Positions 1 to 5,713 are shown, counted from the stretch's first letter. The stretch is DNA of 16,038 bases from Candidatus Nanosyncoccus nanoralicus (GCF_004138405.1 NZ_PRLL01000011.1:1-16038); one strand, 5' to 3'. Made by a program: numbers and translations. The notes: generated from the letters alone by a model not told the origin.

Positions 1-207
1 CTCCATAGGCTTACTCTGACCGAAGAAGATATCGCAAAAGACGGTCTGGATTTTGAGGATCTTATTAAAGCCATCTACCATCAAATTACTACCTTGGATT
101 TCTTGCGCTCTGATTCGCCACTTAATCTCACAGACACCGACGACGCCACCTTGGCTGACATTAAGAATTTCTGCCATCAACTCATTGATCTTTACAAAAA
201 CAGTTGA
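1..207 (+). CDS. C-terminal 68 codons of an unrecognised protein (5' end outside window)
   Basis: Frame 1 is open from the first base to a TGA at 205-207 and gives an acidic, helix-rich tail with segments such as LTEEDIAKDGLDFEDLIKAI and DIKNFCHQLIDLYKNS. The codon use looks coding, and a promoter for the next unit begins exactly at the stop, so this is the end of a real gene. I do not recognise the family. A tail of the form 'I..LDF ... FC..L' resembles the ends of some PD-(D/E)XK nuclease or RecB-like proteins, but no catalytic motif lies in the window and the Cys cluster usual in many of them is absent. The nuclease reading is only a guess. Confidence 0.6.
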   Translation, partial: LHRLTLTEEDIAKDGLDFEDLIKAIYHQITTLDFLRSDSPLNLTDTDDATLADIKNFCHQLIDLYKNS

Positions 208-234
208 CTTTATTAATTTATATGTTATTATACT
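204..234 (+). promoter_or_regulatory. Sigma70-like promoter for the structured leader / 59-codon gene
   Basis: TTGACT (204-209) is followed 19 nt later by TATACT (229-234). An alternative -10 is the extended form TG-T-TATTAT at 223-231, 16 nt after the -35. Predicted transcription start is near 241. The -35 overlaps the stop codon of the preceding gene. This is the most complete -35/-10 pair in the left half of the window and points to a separately transcribed unit. Confidence 0.6.
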
Positions 235-240
235 AAAGCA

Positions 241-462
241 ACGTTGAGAAACTGTCGCTACGGGGCTCGTCCTGACTTTGTTTCGGGGTGAGTCCTGTCT
301 TAAAACTTGCCCAAGGAAGGGGGTGAGTGTACATTAATTTTTGGAAAACACGAGAAGAATAGCCATCTTCAACACTACAACACACAAATAATACAATCGT
401 TAATTTTTTATATATAGGCTATACTTCTCGTTGGATTCCATGCAGAAAGGGGGTGAATATGC
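241..462 (+). promoter_or_regulatory. Highly structured leader RNA (or standalone small RNA)
   Basis: This gene-free stretch between the promoter and the 59-codon ORF is full of pairing potential. (1) 260-275 pairs with 283-298 as an uninterrupted 16-bp stem (G-U pairs included), loop 276-282. (2) 305-312 pairs with 321-328, with loop AAGGAAGG (313-320), a perfect-looking SD in a loop. (3) 351-364 pairs with 417-430, 13 of 14 positions, extended by TGGAA (342-346)/TTCCA (436-440). The loop holds a G-free CA-rich run (363-398). (4) 435-444 pairs with 460-469, enclosing the SD in the loop and burying the ATG of the next gene. Elements 3 and 4 share bases 435-440, so they exclude each other. I match it to no known RNA family: tmRNA, RNase P and SRP signatures are not visible. 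It could be a riboswitch, an attenuator or an sRNA. Confidence 0.55.
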
Positions 463-642
463 ATGGGATGGGTGATAACCGATAAGGTGACTGGGTGTTC
501 GTATGACACCGATCACGACGGCTATGCAGCCGTTGCAGAGGCGCTCCATGAGCACCCAGAACGCTTTACGGATGCTACAACCGAGGAAAAGCGCCGCATT
601 CGTGAAGGCGCTGAAAGCCTTGGCTGGAGACCACGTTACTAA
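463..642 (+). CDS. Small hypothetical protein, 59 aa
   Basis: An ATG at 463 is preceded by the strong ribosome-binding site AAAGGGGGTGA (446-456), followed by 59 codons and TAA. An in-frame TGA sits directly upstream, so the start cannot be earlier. The protein begins MGWVITDKVTGCSYDTDHDG and ends SLGWRPRY. Residues 20-34 (YAAVAEALHEHPERF) and 39-52 (TTEEKRRIREGAES) look like two amphipathic helices. No membrane segment or signal peptide is visible. GC is 99/180 (55%), clearly above the AT-leaning neighbours, and CGC/CGT Arg and GGC Gly codons are common, hinting at high expression or recent acquisition. It has its own promoter, an elaborate leader and its own terminator. Function unknown; I recognise no family. 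It may still be a conserved RNA read as an ORF, but the SD, start, stop and protein-like composition favour coding. Confidence 0.65.
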   Translation: MGWVITDKVTGCSYDTDHDGYAAVAEALHEHPERFTDATTEEKRRIREGAESLGWRPRY

Positions 643-654
643 GCGTAAAATTTT

Positions 655-671
655 CCCTCCTTAGGGAGGGG
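655..671 (+). other. Short stable hairpin after the 59-codon gene, anti-SD-like arm
   Basis: CCCTCC (655-660) pairs with GGAGGG (665-670) around loop TTAG, plus a closing U-G pair (654/671). A T-run (TTTTTT) follows only 7-8 nt later, so it may be a weak first terminator. Its left arm plus loop start, CCCTCCTT (655-662), resembles the 3' end of 16S rRNA and is nearly complementary to the purine runs of the leader (313-323 and 447-453). Confidence 0.5.
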
Positions 672-701
672 CCATATGTTTTTTCCAAAAACTTCTCTCT
701 C

Positions 702-728
702 GGGGAGCCTCGGCTCCCCTCTTTTTTA
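702..728 (+). terminator. Rho-independent terminator of the 59-codon unit
   Basis: GGGGAGCC (702-709) is followed by its exact complement GGCTCCCC (712-719), so the fold is a 7-bp stem with a 4-nt loop. The T-rich tail TCTTTTTTATTTT follows. It closes the unit that starts at 204 and insulates the next gene. Confidence 0.85.
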
Positions 729-744
729 TTTTAAACATATCCAC

Positions 745-755
745 TATAATATAAT
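745..755 (+). promoter_or_regulatory. Possible -10 region for the 84-codon gene
   Basis: Two overlapping TATAAT hexamers (745-750 and 750-755) stand in an AT-rich stretch after a terminator and before an SD-bearing gene. No convincing -35 or extended TG was seen, so this rests on the -10 and context. A start near 757-762 would give a 5' UTR of about 130 nt. Confidence 0.35.
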
Positions 756-811
756 TATCTTGTCACACTTCGGTCACTGACAATGAAAAAAATCAAAAAG
801 CTTTAAGTATC

Positions 812-887
812 GTCATTTATACTTTTAGCCAGGAGCCAATAAATCAGGCTCGCATAAATGACTCCATTTTAAATAAATCAAGGAGTT
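812..887 (+). promoter_or_regulatory. Foldable 5' UTR able to hide the SD of the 84-codon gene
   Basis: GTCATTTAT (812-820) pairs with ATAAATGAC (854-862), enclosing a second hairpin, GAGCC (833-837)/GGCTC (847-851). Alternatively ACTCC (861-865) pairs with GGAGT (882-886), which is the SD itself. The two folds share bases 861-862 and exclude each other, the geometry of an on/off translational switch. The SD-pairing helix is only 5 bp, so the switch is a hypothesis. Confidence 0.4.
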
Positions 888-891
888 ACTT

Positions 892-1146
892 ATGAAAAAT
901 AATATTAACAATAATCAAGAACGCGTCGAAGTCATGGCTCTCTTCGGGTACGAAATGACCCCTTGTCAGCCATTAAATTTCAAAAAACGCAGTGGGGAAG
1001 AGTTTGAAGTTACTGAACTCCTCCAAACCCACATTCGTTTTATTGGCAACACCGCCATCCACATCTTTGACGTTATCGCGGGACAAAGCAACTATCAGCT
1101 ATCCTTCAATGCCACCGATCTTTCCTGGCATCTACGTCTCGCGTAA
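892..1146 (+). CDS. Small hypothetical protein, 84 aa (possible DUF6504-like beta fold)
   Basis: The ATG at 892 follows AAGGAG (880-885) at normal spacing; a later in-frame Met (residue 15) has no SD, so the long form is chosen. After an Asn-rich start (MKNNINNNQERVEV), residues 28-84 look like a compact beta-strand domain: LNFKKRSGEEFEVTELLQ, then IRFIGNTAIHIFDVI, then NYQLSFNATDLSWHLRL. The closing pattern Y-x-L-x-F-[DN]-x(5)-W-x-L recalls small domains such as DUF6504, which I offer as a weak resemblance only. It has no signal peptide, TM segment or metal-binding motif. It stands alone between two terminators, with a foldable leader. Function unknown. Confidence 0.75.
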   Translation: MKNNINNNQERVEVMALFGYEMTPCQPLNFKKRSGEEFEVTELLQTHIRFIGNTAIHIFDVIAGQSNYQLSFNATDLSWHLRLA

Positions 1147-1151
1147 GTTCT

Positions 1152-1176
1152 AAAAGAGACCGACGGTCTCTTTTTT
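1152..1176. terminator. Bidirectional terminator
   Basis: AAAAGAGACC (1152-1161) and its exact complement (1165-1174) flank the 3-nt loop GAC, with T-runs on both strands. It lies between the convergent 84-codon gene and the dihydrouridine synthase gene and probably ends both transcripts. Confidence 0.85.
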
Positions 1177-1218
1177 GATGAATAAATTAAATTTTGCCTC
1201 AGTCACTTAGCTATTTAT

Positions 1219-2217
1219 TTAAGACCCAACCTTGCCCAAAAATTCGTCAATCACTAGCCTAATCTCATCCGTGTTCTTGCAGTCCATTAATTTCACACGC
1301 AAATCAGACGCTCCATCAAATGAATTTATATACACCTTAAACATTCGTTTTAAAGGCTCAAACGGATAACGCGACCCTGCTACCTCCAGTGCTTTTTTTC
1401 TAGCATCGAAGCAATCTAGGTGATATTTAAATAAGTTCATTAATTCAAGCACACTTATATCTCCCTCTTGTGAGACTGGCCTTCGATTGGTAAAGCAATA
1501 TGGATTCGAGAATATACCACGTCCAATCATAAAACCATCAACCTCTGGATATTTTTCTCTTAACTCCTGTACATGCTGATAATTTAGGATATCACCATTA
1601 ATGGTTAGTCGCGTTGCCGGCGCAATTTCATCACGCAATTTCAAAATCTCTGGAATCAAATCAAAATGTACTGGCACTTTCGACATTTCTTTTCGCGTAC
1701 GCAAATGAATAGTTAGGTTTGCAACTTGTTGTTTTAAGACAATTGGCAACCAATCCTTATACTCATCAACATAAGTAAAGCCTAGTCTAGTCTTCACCGA
1801 CACCGGTAAGTTCGTATTCTTTTTAGCCTCATTAATACAATCAATCGCAAGCTCCGGCGTCCTAATCATTGCCGCCCCACCTCCGGCCTTATTGACATGC
1901 CGATCTGGACACCCCATATTAATATCTAACCCCTGAAACCCTAAGCCCTCTAATTCACGCGCAATTAGAGCGAAGTGTTCTGGAATTTTCCCCCAAATCT
2001 GCGCAATAATCGGAGCATCCGCTTCACAGACTGTTAGTCGCTCCAAGGCATCATGTCGCCCCTTCTCAGATGCATACGACGTGACATTTGTAAATTCAGT
2101 ATAGAACAAATCTGGTCGTCCAGCTCGCTCAATTACTTGTCGAAATACCACATCCGTCACCCCCTCCATAGGAGCTAAAATTGTAAAACCTTTAGGTAAA
2201 TTTTGCCAAATATTCAT
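1219..2217 (-). CDS. dus: tRNA-dihydrouridine synthase (Dus family)
   Basis: This FMN-dependent enzyme (332 aa) reduces specific uridines in the tRNA D-loop to dihydrouridine using NAD(P)H. The N-terminus has the TIM-barrel signature FTILAPMEGVTDVVFR (11-26). The catalytic loop NMGCPDRHVNKAGGG contains the acid/base Cys103. Lys142 lies in VSVKTRLG, His171 in TIHLRTR, and the FMN-phosphate motifs are INGDI (207-211) and MIGRG (230-234). A helical C-terminal tRNA-binding domain follows from about residue 255. Length is normal for the family. In place of the usual HGRT it has HLRTRKEMSKVP, a subgroup variant; I cannot assign DusA, B or C specificity. It starts one base after the upstream glycosyltransferase stop, with GGAAG as RBS, so the two are co-transcribed. 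Identification is secure, position specificity unknown. Confidence 0.93.
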   Translation of the reverse strand: MNIWQNLPKGFTILAPMEGVTDVVFRQVIERAGRPDLFYTEFTNVTSYASEKGRHDALERLTVCEADAPIIAQIWGKIPEHFALIARELEGLGFQGLDINMGCPDRHVNKAGGGAAMIRTPELAIDCINEAKKNTNLPVSVKTRLGFTYVDEYKDWLPIVLKQQVANLTIHLRTRKEMSKVPVHFDLIPEILKLRDEIAPATRLTINGDILNYQHVQELREKYPEVDGFMIGRGIFSNPYCFTNRRPVSQEGDISVLELMNLFKYHLDCFDARKKALEVAGSRYPFEPLKRMFKVYINSFDGASDLRVKLMDCKNTDEIRLVIDEFLGKVGS

Positions 2218-2218
2218 T

Positions 2219-3505
2219 TTATTCTTCCGTATTTTTTAATATAATCGCTTGCTCATAAATTTCCTCAAAACGCGCAATCGTGCGTTTTAGATCATGGCGT
2301 TTTGCAATCTCGATTGAAGCTAATTTATACTTTTTTAAGCGCTCTGGGTCTATTAAAATCCGTTTCATCGCATGAGCAATACCTGCAACGTCTCCTGGAT
2401 GACAAAGCTCACCATTCTTTCGATTTTGGCATAGTTCCGATACTGCCCCAGCATCAACCGCTACAAGAGGCAATCCTACTGCCGCCGCTTCTATGAGAAC
2501 AATACCTTGTGTTTCAGTCTCCGATGCCGTTACAAACATTAAGCCCGCTCGATAGATTTCTATCAACTCCGGTGGCATAATTTTACCCAAGAACTTCACC
2601 TGCCCCTCAATCTCCAGTTCTTTCGCCAAGGTTTTCAGGTTTGCAAGATCAATTCCATCCCCCACAATAATCAGCTCTAAATCTTTCGTCTCAACTTTCG
2701 GAAGAGTTAATAACTTCTTAAAGGCATTAAGCACTACGCTAATACTTTTTTCCGGATCAACTCGCCCAATATATAAAATCTTTTGAGTTTTTGCCGTCAA
2801 TCCATATTTTTTTAAAATCTTTGCATCTGGTTTCTTCGGATAAAATTCCGTTAAGTCCACCCCGTTCGACAAAGCCTCGACCGTTACTTTAAAGTGTTTA
2901 CGATTTTTAGGGATTAAATCACCTATCGCCATTTCGGTTGGCATGGTCGCATACTCCGCGTGCTTCAAAAAACTCGACATATACGCGCGCAGCATTGCGT
3001 TAGACGCTTTTTTAATTAATTTCGGTTTCAAAATTTTTAGTTGATCCGTAATATTATCTGGATAAGCATGCCCCGTTGAAACTAATGGCACTTTGTATTT
3101 CTTTGCGTACCACATCACAGCGAGCGCAATCGTTTCTGCCGTCTGTAGATGAATCACGTCCGGTTGAAAATCTTTCAATATTTTCTTGATTTCTTTTACC
3201 GGATTTACTGACCACCAAATACCATGACGATAAGCCAGTCTTGGCATCTGGATACCGAGAAAATCTCGCCTCTCAGGCACTTTGTTGATCTGATCTGGGT
3301 AAAAAGGGAAGCGGAGTGAAGTTAAAAATGCCGTTTTTACACCACTTTCCTCATCAGTTTCAATATGAAATTTCCCATTAAAACTTGGCGATAACACCAG
3401 CACCTCATGCCCAGCTTTCGCTAACCCATTTGCTAGATTGTGTGCAAAAACCGCCACACCGTTCGTCATTGGGTAATAAATATCTGAAGCAATTACAATT
3501 TTCAT
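2219..3505 (-). CDS. GT4-family glycosyltransferase
   Basis: This is a GT-B fold retaining glycosyltransferase (428 aa), probably acting at the inner face of the membrane on a lipid or envelope glycan. The N-terminal acceptor domain begins MKIVIASDIYYPMTNGVAVF with the Gly-rich loop of the family. HLQTAE (119-124) and STGHAYPD (143-150) follow the usual first-domain pattern. The donor domain has SNGVD (213-217), YIGRVDPEKSI (245-255), VGDG (281-284) and the EX7E motif E331/E339 within ETQGIVLIEA. The pattern resembles diacylglycerol or phosphatidylinositol glycosyltransferases of GT4, but sugar and acceptor cannot be read from sequence. It is the first gene of an operon with dus. It has only a 7-nt gap between an extended -10 and its ATG, and no clear SD, so its mRNA is probably leaderless. 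Confidence 0.9.
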   Translation of the reverse strand: MKIVIASDIYYPMTNGVAVFAHNLANGLAKAGHEVLVLSPSFNGKFHIETDEESGVKTAFLTSLRFPFYPDQINKVPERRDFLGIQMPRLAYRHGIWWSVNPVKEIKKILKDFQPDVIHLQTAETIALAVMWYAKKYKVPLVSTGHAYPDNITDQLKILKPKLIKKASNAMLRAYMSSFLKHAEYATMPTEMAIGDLIPKNRKHFKVTVEALSNGVDLTEFYPKKPDAKILKKYGLTAKTQKILYIGRVDPEKSISVVLNAFKKLLTLPKVETKDLELIIVGDGIDLANLKTLAKELEIEGQVKFLGKIMPPELIEIYRAGLMFVTASETETQGIVLIEAAAVGLPLVAVDAGAVSELCQNRKNGELCHPGDVAGIAHAMKRILIDPERLKKYKLASIEIAKRHDLKRTIARFEEIYEQAIILKNTEE

Positions 3506-3512
3506 TTCTTCT

Positions 3513-3521
3513 ATTATATCA
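3513..3521 (-). promoter_or_regulatory. Extended -10 promoter of the GT4-dus operon
   Basis: On the minus strand TG-A-TATAAT lies 7 nt before the ATG at 3505. No -35 is evident. The predicted start falls at or next to the ATG, implying a leaderless transcript. Confidence 0.65.
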
Positions 3522-3548
3522 AATTCAGCAAAATCCCACCTTCACTTC

Positions 3549-3557
3549 TGTTATAAT
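3549..3557 (+). promoter_or_regulatory. Extended -10 promoter of the smpB operon
   Basis: TG-T-TATAAT ends 6 nt before the smpB ATG at 3564. It is divergent from the GT4 promoter 28 nt away. No SD fits between -10 and ATG, so translation is probably leaderless. Confidence 0.65.
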
Positions 3558-3563
3558 ACCCAT

Positions 3564-3986
3564 ATGAAGAAAACTAAAAAAGCTCAAAGCCAAGTCTCCG
3601 TCAATCGACGCGCAAGTTTCGATTATCATCTTGGCGATAAGCTGATTTGTGGCATGGCTCTTTCTGGCCCTGAAGTTCGTCTCATTCGCGATCACCACCT
3701 CCAACTCAAAGGTTCCTTTATTACTCTAAAAAATAATGAACTGTGGCTAAACAACCTTACCCTTGGTGCCGAAACTGCCAGAAACATTAAACTTCTTGCC
3801 ACTAAAAAACAAATTCTATCTCTTCAGAAATCAAAACTTCTTGGCAATACCATTGTTCCCACTAAACTCTTTGGCGGCTCTCGCTATATAAAGCTTGAGA
3901 TTGCTCTCGCCTCTGGTAAGAAAAAATACGACAAGCGCCTCAGTATCAAGCATCGCGATCTCGATCGAGAACGCCAAAAATATTAG
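3564..3986 (+). CDS. smpB: SsrA-binding protein SmpB (short, divergent)
   Basis: SmpB binds the tRNA-like domain of tmRNA and brings it to ribosomes stalled on broken mRNAs for trans-translation. Of 140 aa, residues 14-60 follow the family plan: NRRASFDYHLGDKLICGMALSGPEVRLIR (canonical NrkA..dY...e..eaGi.L.GtEVKslR), then GSFITLKNNELWLNNL. The C-terminal half has NTIVPTKLF and the hallmark GKKKYDKR, ending in a basic tail suited to the mRNA channel. The stretch that normally carries the 'I.PY......dp.R.RKLLL' segment is shortened by roughly 10 residues to TLGAETARNIKLL. It is first in an operon; the next gene's SD overlaps its stop codon. No tmRNA gene is visible in the window. Family call is strong because both ends match. 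Confidence 0.9.
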   Translation: MKKTKKAQSQVSVNRRASFDYHLGDKLICGMALSGPEVRLIRDHHLQLKGSFITLKNNELWLNNLTLGAETARNIKLLATKKQILSLQKSKLLGNTIVPTKLFGGSRYIKLEIALASGKKKYDKRLSIKHRDLDRERQKY

Positions 3987-3990
3987 GAGA
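3985..3990 (+). promoter_or_regulatory. SD overlapping the smpB stop codon
   Basis: AGGAGA overlaps TAG (3984-3986) and sits 5 nt before the ATG at 3996. It fixes the start of the nuclease gene and suggests translational coupling with smpB. Confidence 0.8.
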
Positions 3991-3995
3991 ATCAT

Positions 3996-4832
3996 ATGCA
4001 ATACTCTCTCTATTCTTGGAATGTTAATGGCATCAGGGCCGTCCTCAAAAAAGGCGTGCTTCAAGAATTACTCCAATCTAAAAATCCCGACTTCCTCTGT
4101 CTGCAAGAAACAAAGGCTAAAAAAGATCAGGTCGAAGTTGATTTTCCCGATTATCAAGAAGTCTGGAATTCAGCAGATCGCGCTGGTTATTCTGGCACCG
4201 CAATCTTTGCCAAAAATCATCAACCCGTGCAAAGTACTGAACTGAATTTAGAGCATTTCTTAGCCACCCAAACTGATCCAGAAATTACCAAAATTCTCAA
4301 TCGACTTCACCAAGATCAGTATGGCGCCCCCCTCAACGAGGGGCGTATCACCACTGTCGAAACATCTCATTTTTATCTAGTTACTGTTTACACTCCAAAC
4401 TCTAAGAACGACCTTTCAAGGCTAAACCTTCGCCATGATCTTTGGGATCCCCTCTTTCTTTACTACATTAAATACCTTGAACAGACCAAACCTGTAGTCT
4501 TTTGTGGCGATCTTAATGTCTCACACCAAGAAATTGACCTTGCAAGACCCAAACAGAACACCAAGAACGCTGGATTTACTCAAGAAGAACGAGAAGGTAT
4601 TGAAAACTATATCAAGAACCACTTCCTCGACACTTTTCGCACCCTTCACCCAGAGACTATTAAATATTCGTGGTGGTCACACTGGGGTCACGCTCGTGAG
4701 AACAATGTGGGGTGGAGAATTGATTATTTCTTCATCTCCGAAATACTAAAAAAGCATCTTCTTAGCGCAGAGATCCATGACCAGATTCTTGGCTCTGACC
4801 ACTGCCCTATCTCAATTACACTTCAATTTTAA
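3996..4832 (+). CDS. xth: Exodeoxyribonuclease III / AP endonuclease (ExoIII family)
   Basis: This Mg-dependent base-excision-repair nuclease cuts 5' of abasic sites and degrades DNA 3' to 5'. All EEP-fold catalytic motifs are in order: WNVNGIRA (N9, N11), LQETK (E38, metal), VYTPNS (Y132, N135), GDLNVSHQEIDL (D172, N174), AGFTQEER, WRIDYFFIS (D243) and GSDHCPI (D268, H269). At 278 aa it is somewhat longer than E. coli ExoIII. The extra length is mainly an insertion at about residues 85-112, between GTAIFAK and EGRITTVE, where the family usually has a short EFD-EGR linker. It follows smpB with 9 nt spacing and an SD inside the smpB stop, and precedes the next gene by 11 nt. Whether endonuclease or exonuclease activity dominates cannot be told. 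Confidence 0.93.
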   Translation: MQYSLYSWNVNGIRAVLKKGVLQELLQSKNPDFLCLQETKAKKDQVEVDFPDYQEVWNSADRAGYSGTAIFAKNHQPVQSTELNLEHFLATQTDPEITKILNRLHQDQYGAPLNEGRITTVETSHFYLVTVYTPNSKNDLSRLNLRHDLWDPLFLYYIKYLEQTKPVVFCGDLNVSHQEIDLARPKQNTKNAGFTQEEREGIENYIKNHFLDTFRTLHPETIKYSWWSHWGHARENNVGWRIDYFFISEILKKHLLSAEIHDQILGSDHCPISITLQF

Positions 4833-4843
4833 GAAAGGATATT

Positions 4844-5647
4844 ATGCAAAACGCAGATTATTGGCAAAAACTTCAACCCATCACCGATAACTCAATCCTT
4901 TGGAATATCCCCGAGCAAAAGACCGGCCGCATCGCCATCCTTGGTGGTAATTTACAAAATTGCATGATTGCTATTAAAAATACCGAATTTCTAAATTCAC
5001 TACCTATTAAAACCGTTAATTTACTTCTCCCCGATGCATTGCAGGGCAAGCTACCCACTTTTTCTTCGCTTTACTTCGCTGAATCCACTGAGTCAGGCTC
5101 TTTTGCTCGCTCAAATACCTTAGAAGACTTTACTCTAAACTCTGATCTCGTATTATACTCTGGTGATTTTTCTAAAAACTCTATCACTGAAATCGCTATT
5201 ACAGACACCCTTAAAAAACTTAGCCCGAATCAGCTAGCCGTCCTGTCTCGTGATACAGTCGATCTTATTACTGCTGACATTCAAGGCATACTTGAACGCC
5301 AAAATCTCATCCTGATCGCCAGTCTTGCGCAACTCCAAAAAGTCTTCCGCGCCGCACTCTACCCTAAAATGATTCTTCTTTCTATGCCCATCTTTCCAGT
5401 AATTGAAATCCTCCACAAATTCACTCTCAGCTACCCCTGTACTATTTTCACTTTTCACCAGAACCAAATCATTATTGCGCGCTCCGGCATAGTTCACACA
5501 ATCGCCATCGACAAAACTTCATACACTCCACTCTCACTTTGGTCTGGGACTCTTGCCTGCAAAATTTCCGCTCTAGCACTCTGGAACCCGCAAAATCTTC
5601 TTGAAGCCACAGAAACTGCCCTCTTTTGGGATCACCGCCAAAAATAG
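4844..5647 (+). CDS. Degenerate NAD(P)H-hydrate dehydratase-like (ribokinase-fold) protein
   Basis: This 267-aa protein starts at an ATG with SD AAAGGA (4834-4839). The opening GRIAILGGNLQNCMIAIKN, followed by KTVNLLLPDAL, mirrors the YjeF C-terminal/CARKD pattern 'G.v.IIGGS..y.GA..La..aAlr.GaG.v.v..p'. The middle has a regular alternation of hydrophobic strands and helices (DLVLYSGDF, LAVLSRDTVDLI, PCTIFTFHQNQIIIARSG). The nucleotide/catalytic signature normally near the C-terminus, GTGDxLAG, is here WSGTLACKISALALW, lacking the catalytic Asp. I therefore infer the fold at moderate confidence and doubt classical NADHX repair activity. It is the third gene of the smpB-xth operon. Alternative: an unrelated Rossmann-like protein of this lineage. 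Confidence 0.5.
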   Translation: MQNADYWQKLQPITDNSILWNIPEQKTGRIAILGGNLQNCMIAIKNTEFLNSLPIKTVNLLLPDALQGKLPTFSSLYFAESTESGSFARSNTLEDFTLNSDLVLYSGDFSKNSITEIAITDTLKKLSPNQLAVLSRDTVDLITADIQGILERQNLILIASLAQLQKVFRAALYPKMILLSMPIFPVIEILHKFTLSYPCTIFTFHQNQIIIARSGIVHTIAIDKTSYTPLSLWSGTLACKISALALWNPQNLLEATETALFWDHRQK

Positions 5648-5678
5648 TAAGTCTCTGATCGTCAAAAATCAACAGTTA

Positions 5679-5687
5679 TGCTAAAAT
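5679..5687 (+). promoter_or_regulatory. Extended -10 promoter of ldh
   Basis: TG-C-TAAAAT stands 26 nt upstream of the ATG. Predicted start is near 5694, leaving a leader of about 20 nt with SD AAGGG (5703-5707). Unlike several other genes here, ldh therefore seems to have a conventional leader. Confidence 0.55.
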
Positions 5688-5713
5688 AAACACTAGTATT
5701 ATAAGGGTTTATT

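Noticed and set aside
53..247. 64-aa plus-strand ORF over the left edge
   Set aside because: It runs across the stop of the real frame-1 gene and the promoter, and its composition is not protein-like.
351..430. Inverted repeat considered as terminal repeats of a mobile element
   Set aside because: The arms are only about 50 nt apart, enclose no gene, and have no flanking target duplication; an RNA fold explains them better.
204..728. Region checked for CRISPR, tmRNA, RNase P RNA and SRP RNA
   Set aside because: No regularly spaced repeats, no alanine tRNA-like ends or tag ORF, and no recognisable RNase P or SRP core motifs.
765..785. Short inverted repeat TGTCA...TGACA, considered as an operator or terminator
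   Set aside because: Only 5 bp with a long unpaired interior and no T-run; could be chance in this AT-rich stretch.
3895..4245. 116-aa plus-strand ORF between smpB and the nuclease
   Set aside because: It is out of frame with both smpB and the nuclease, which have full sets of conserved motifs; no RBS.
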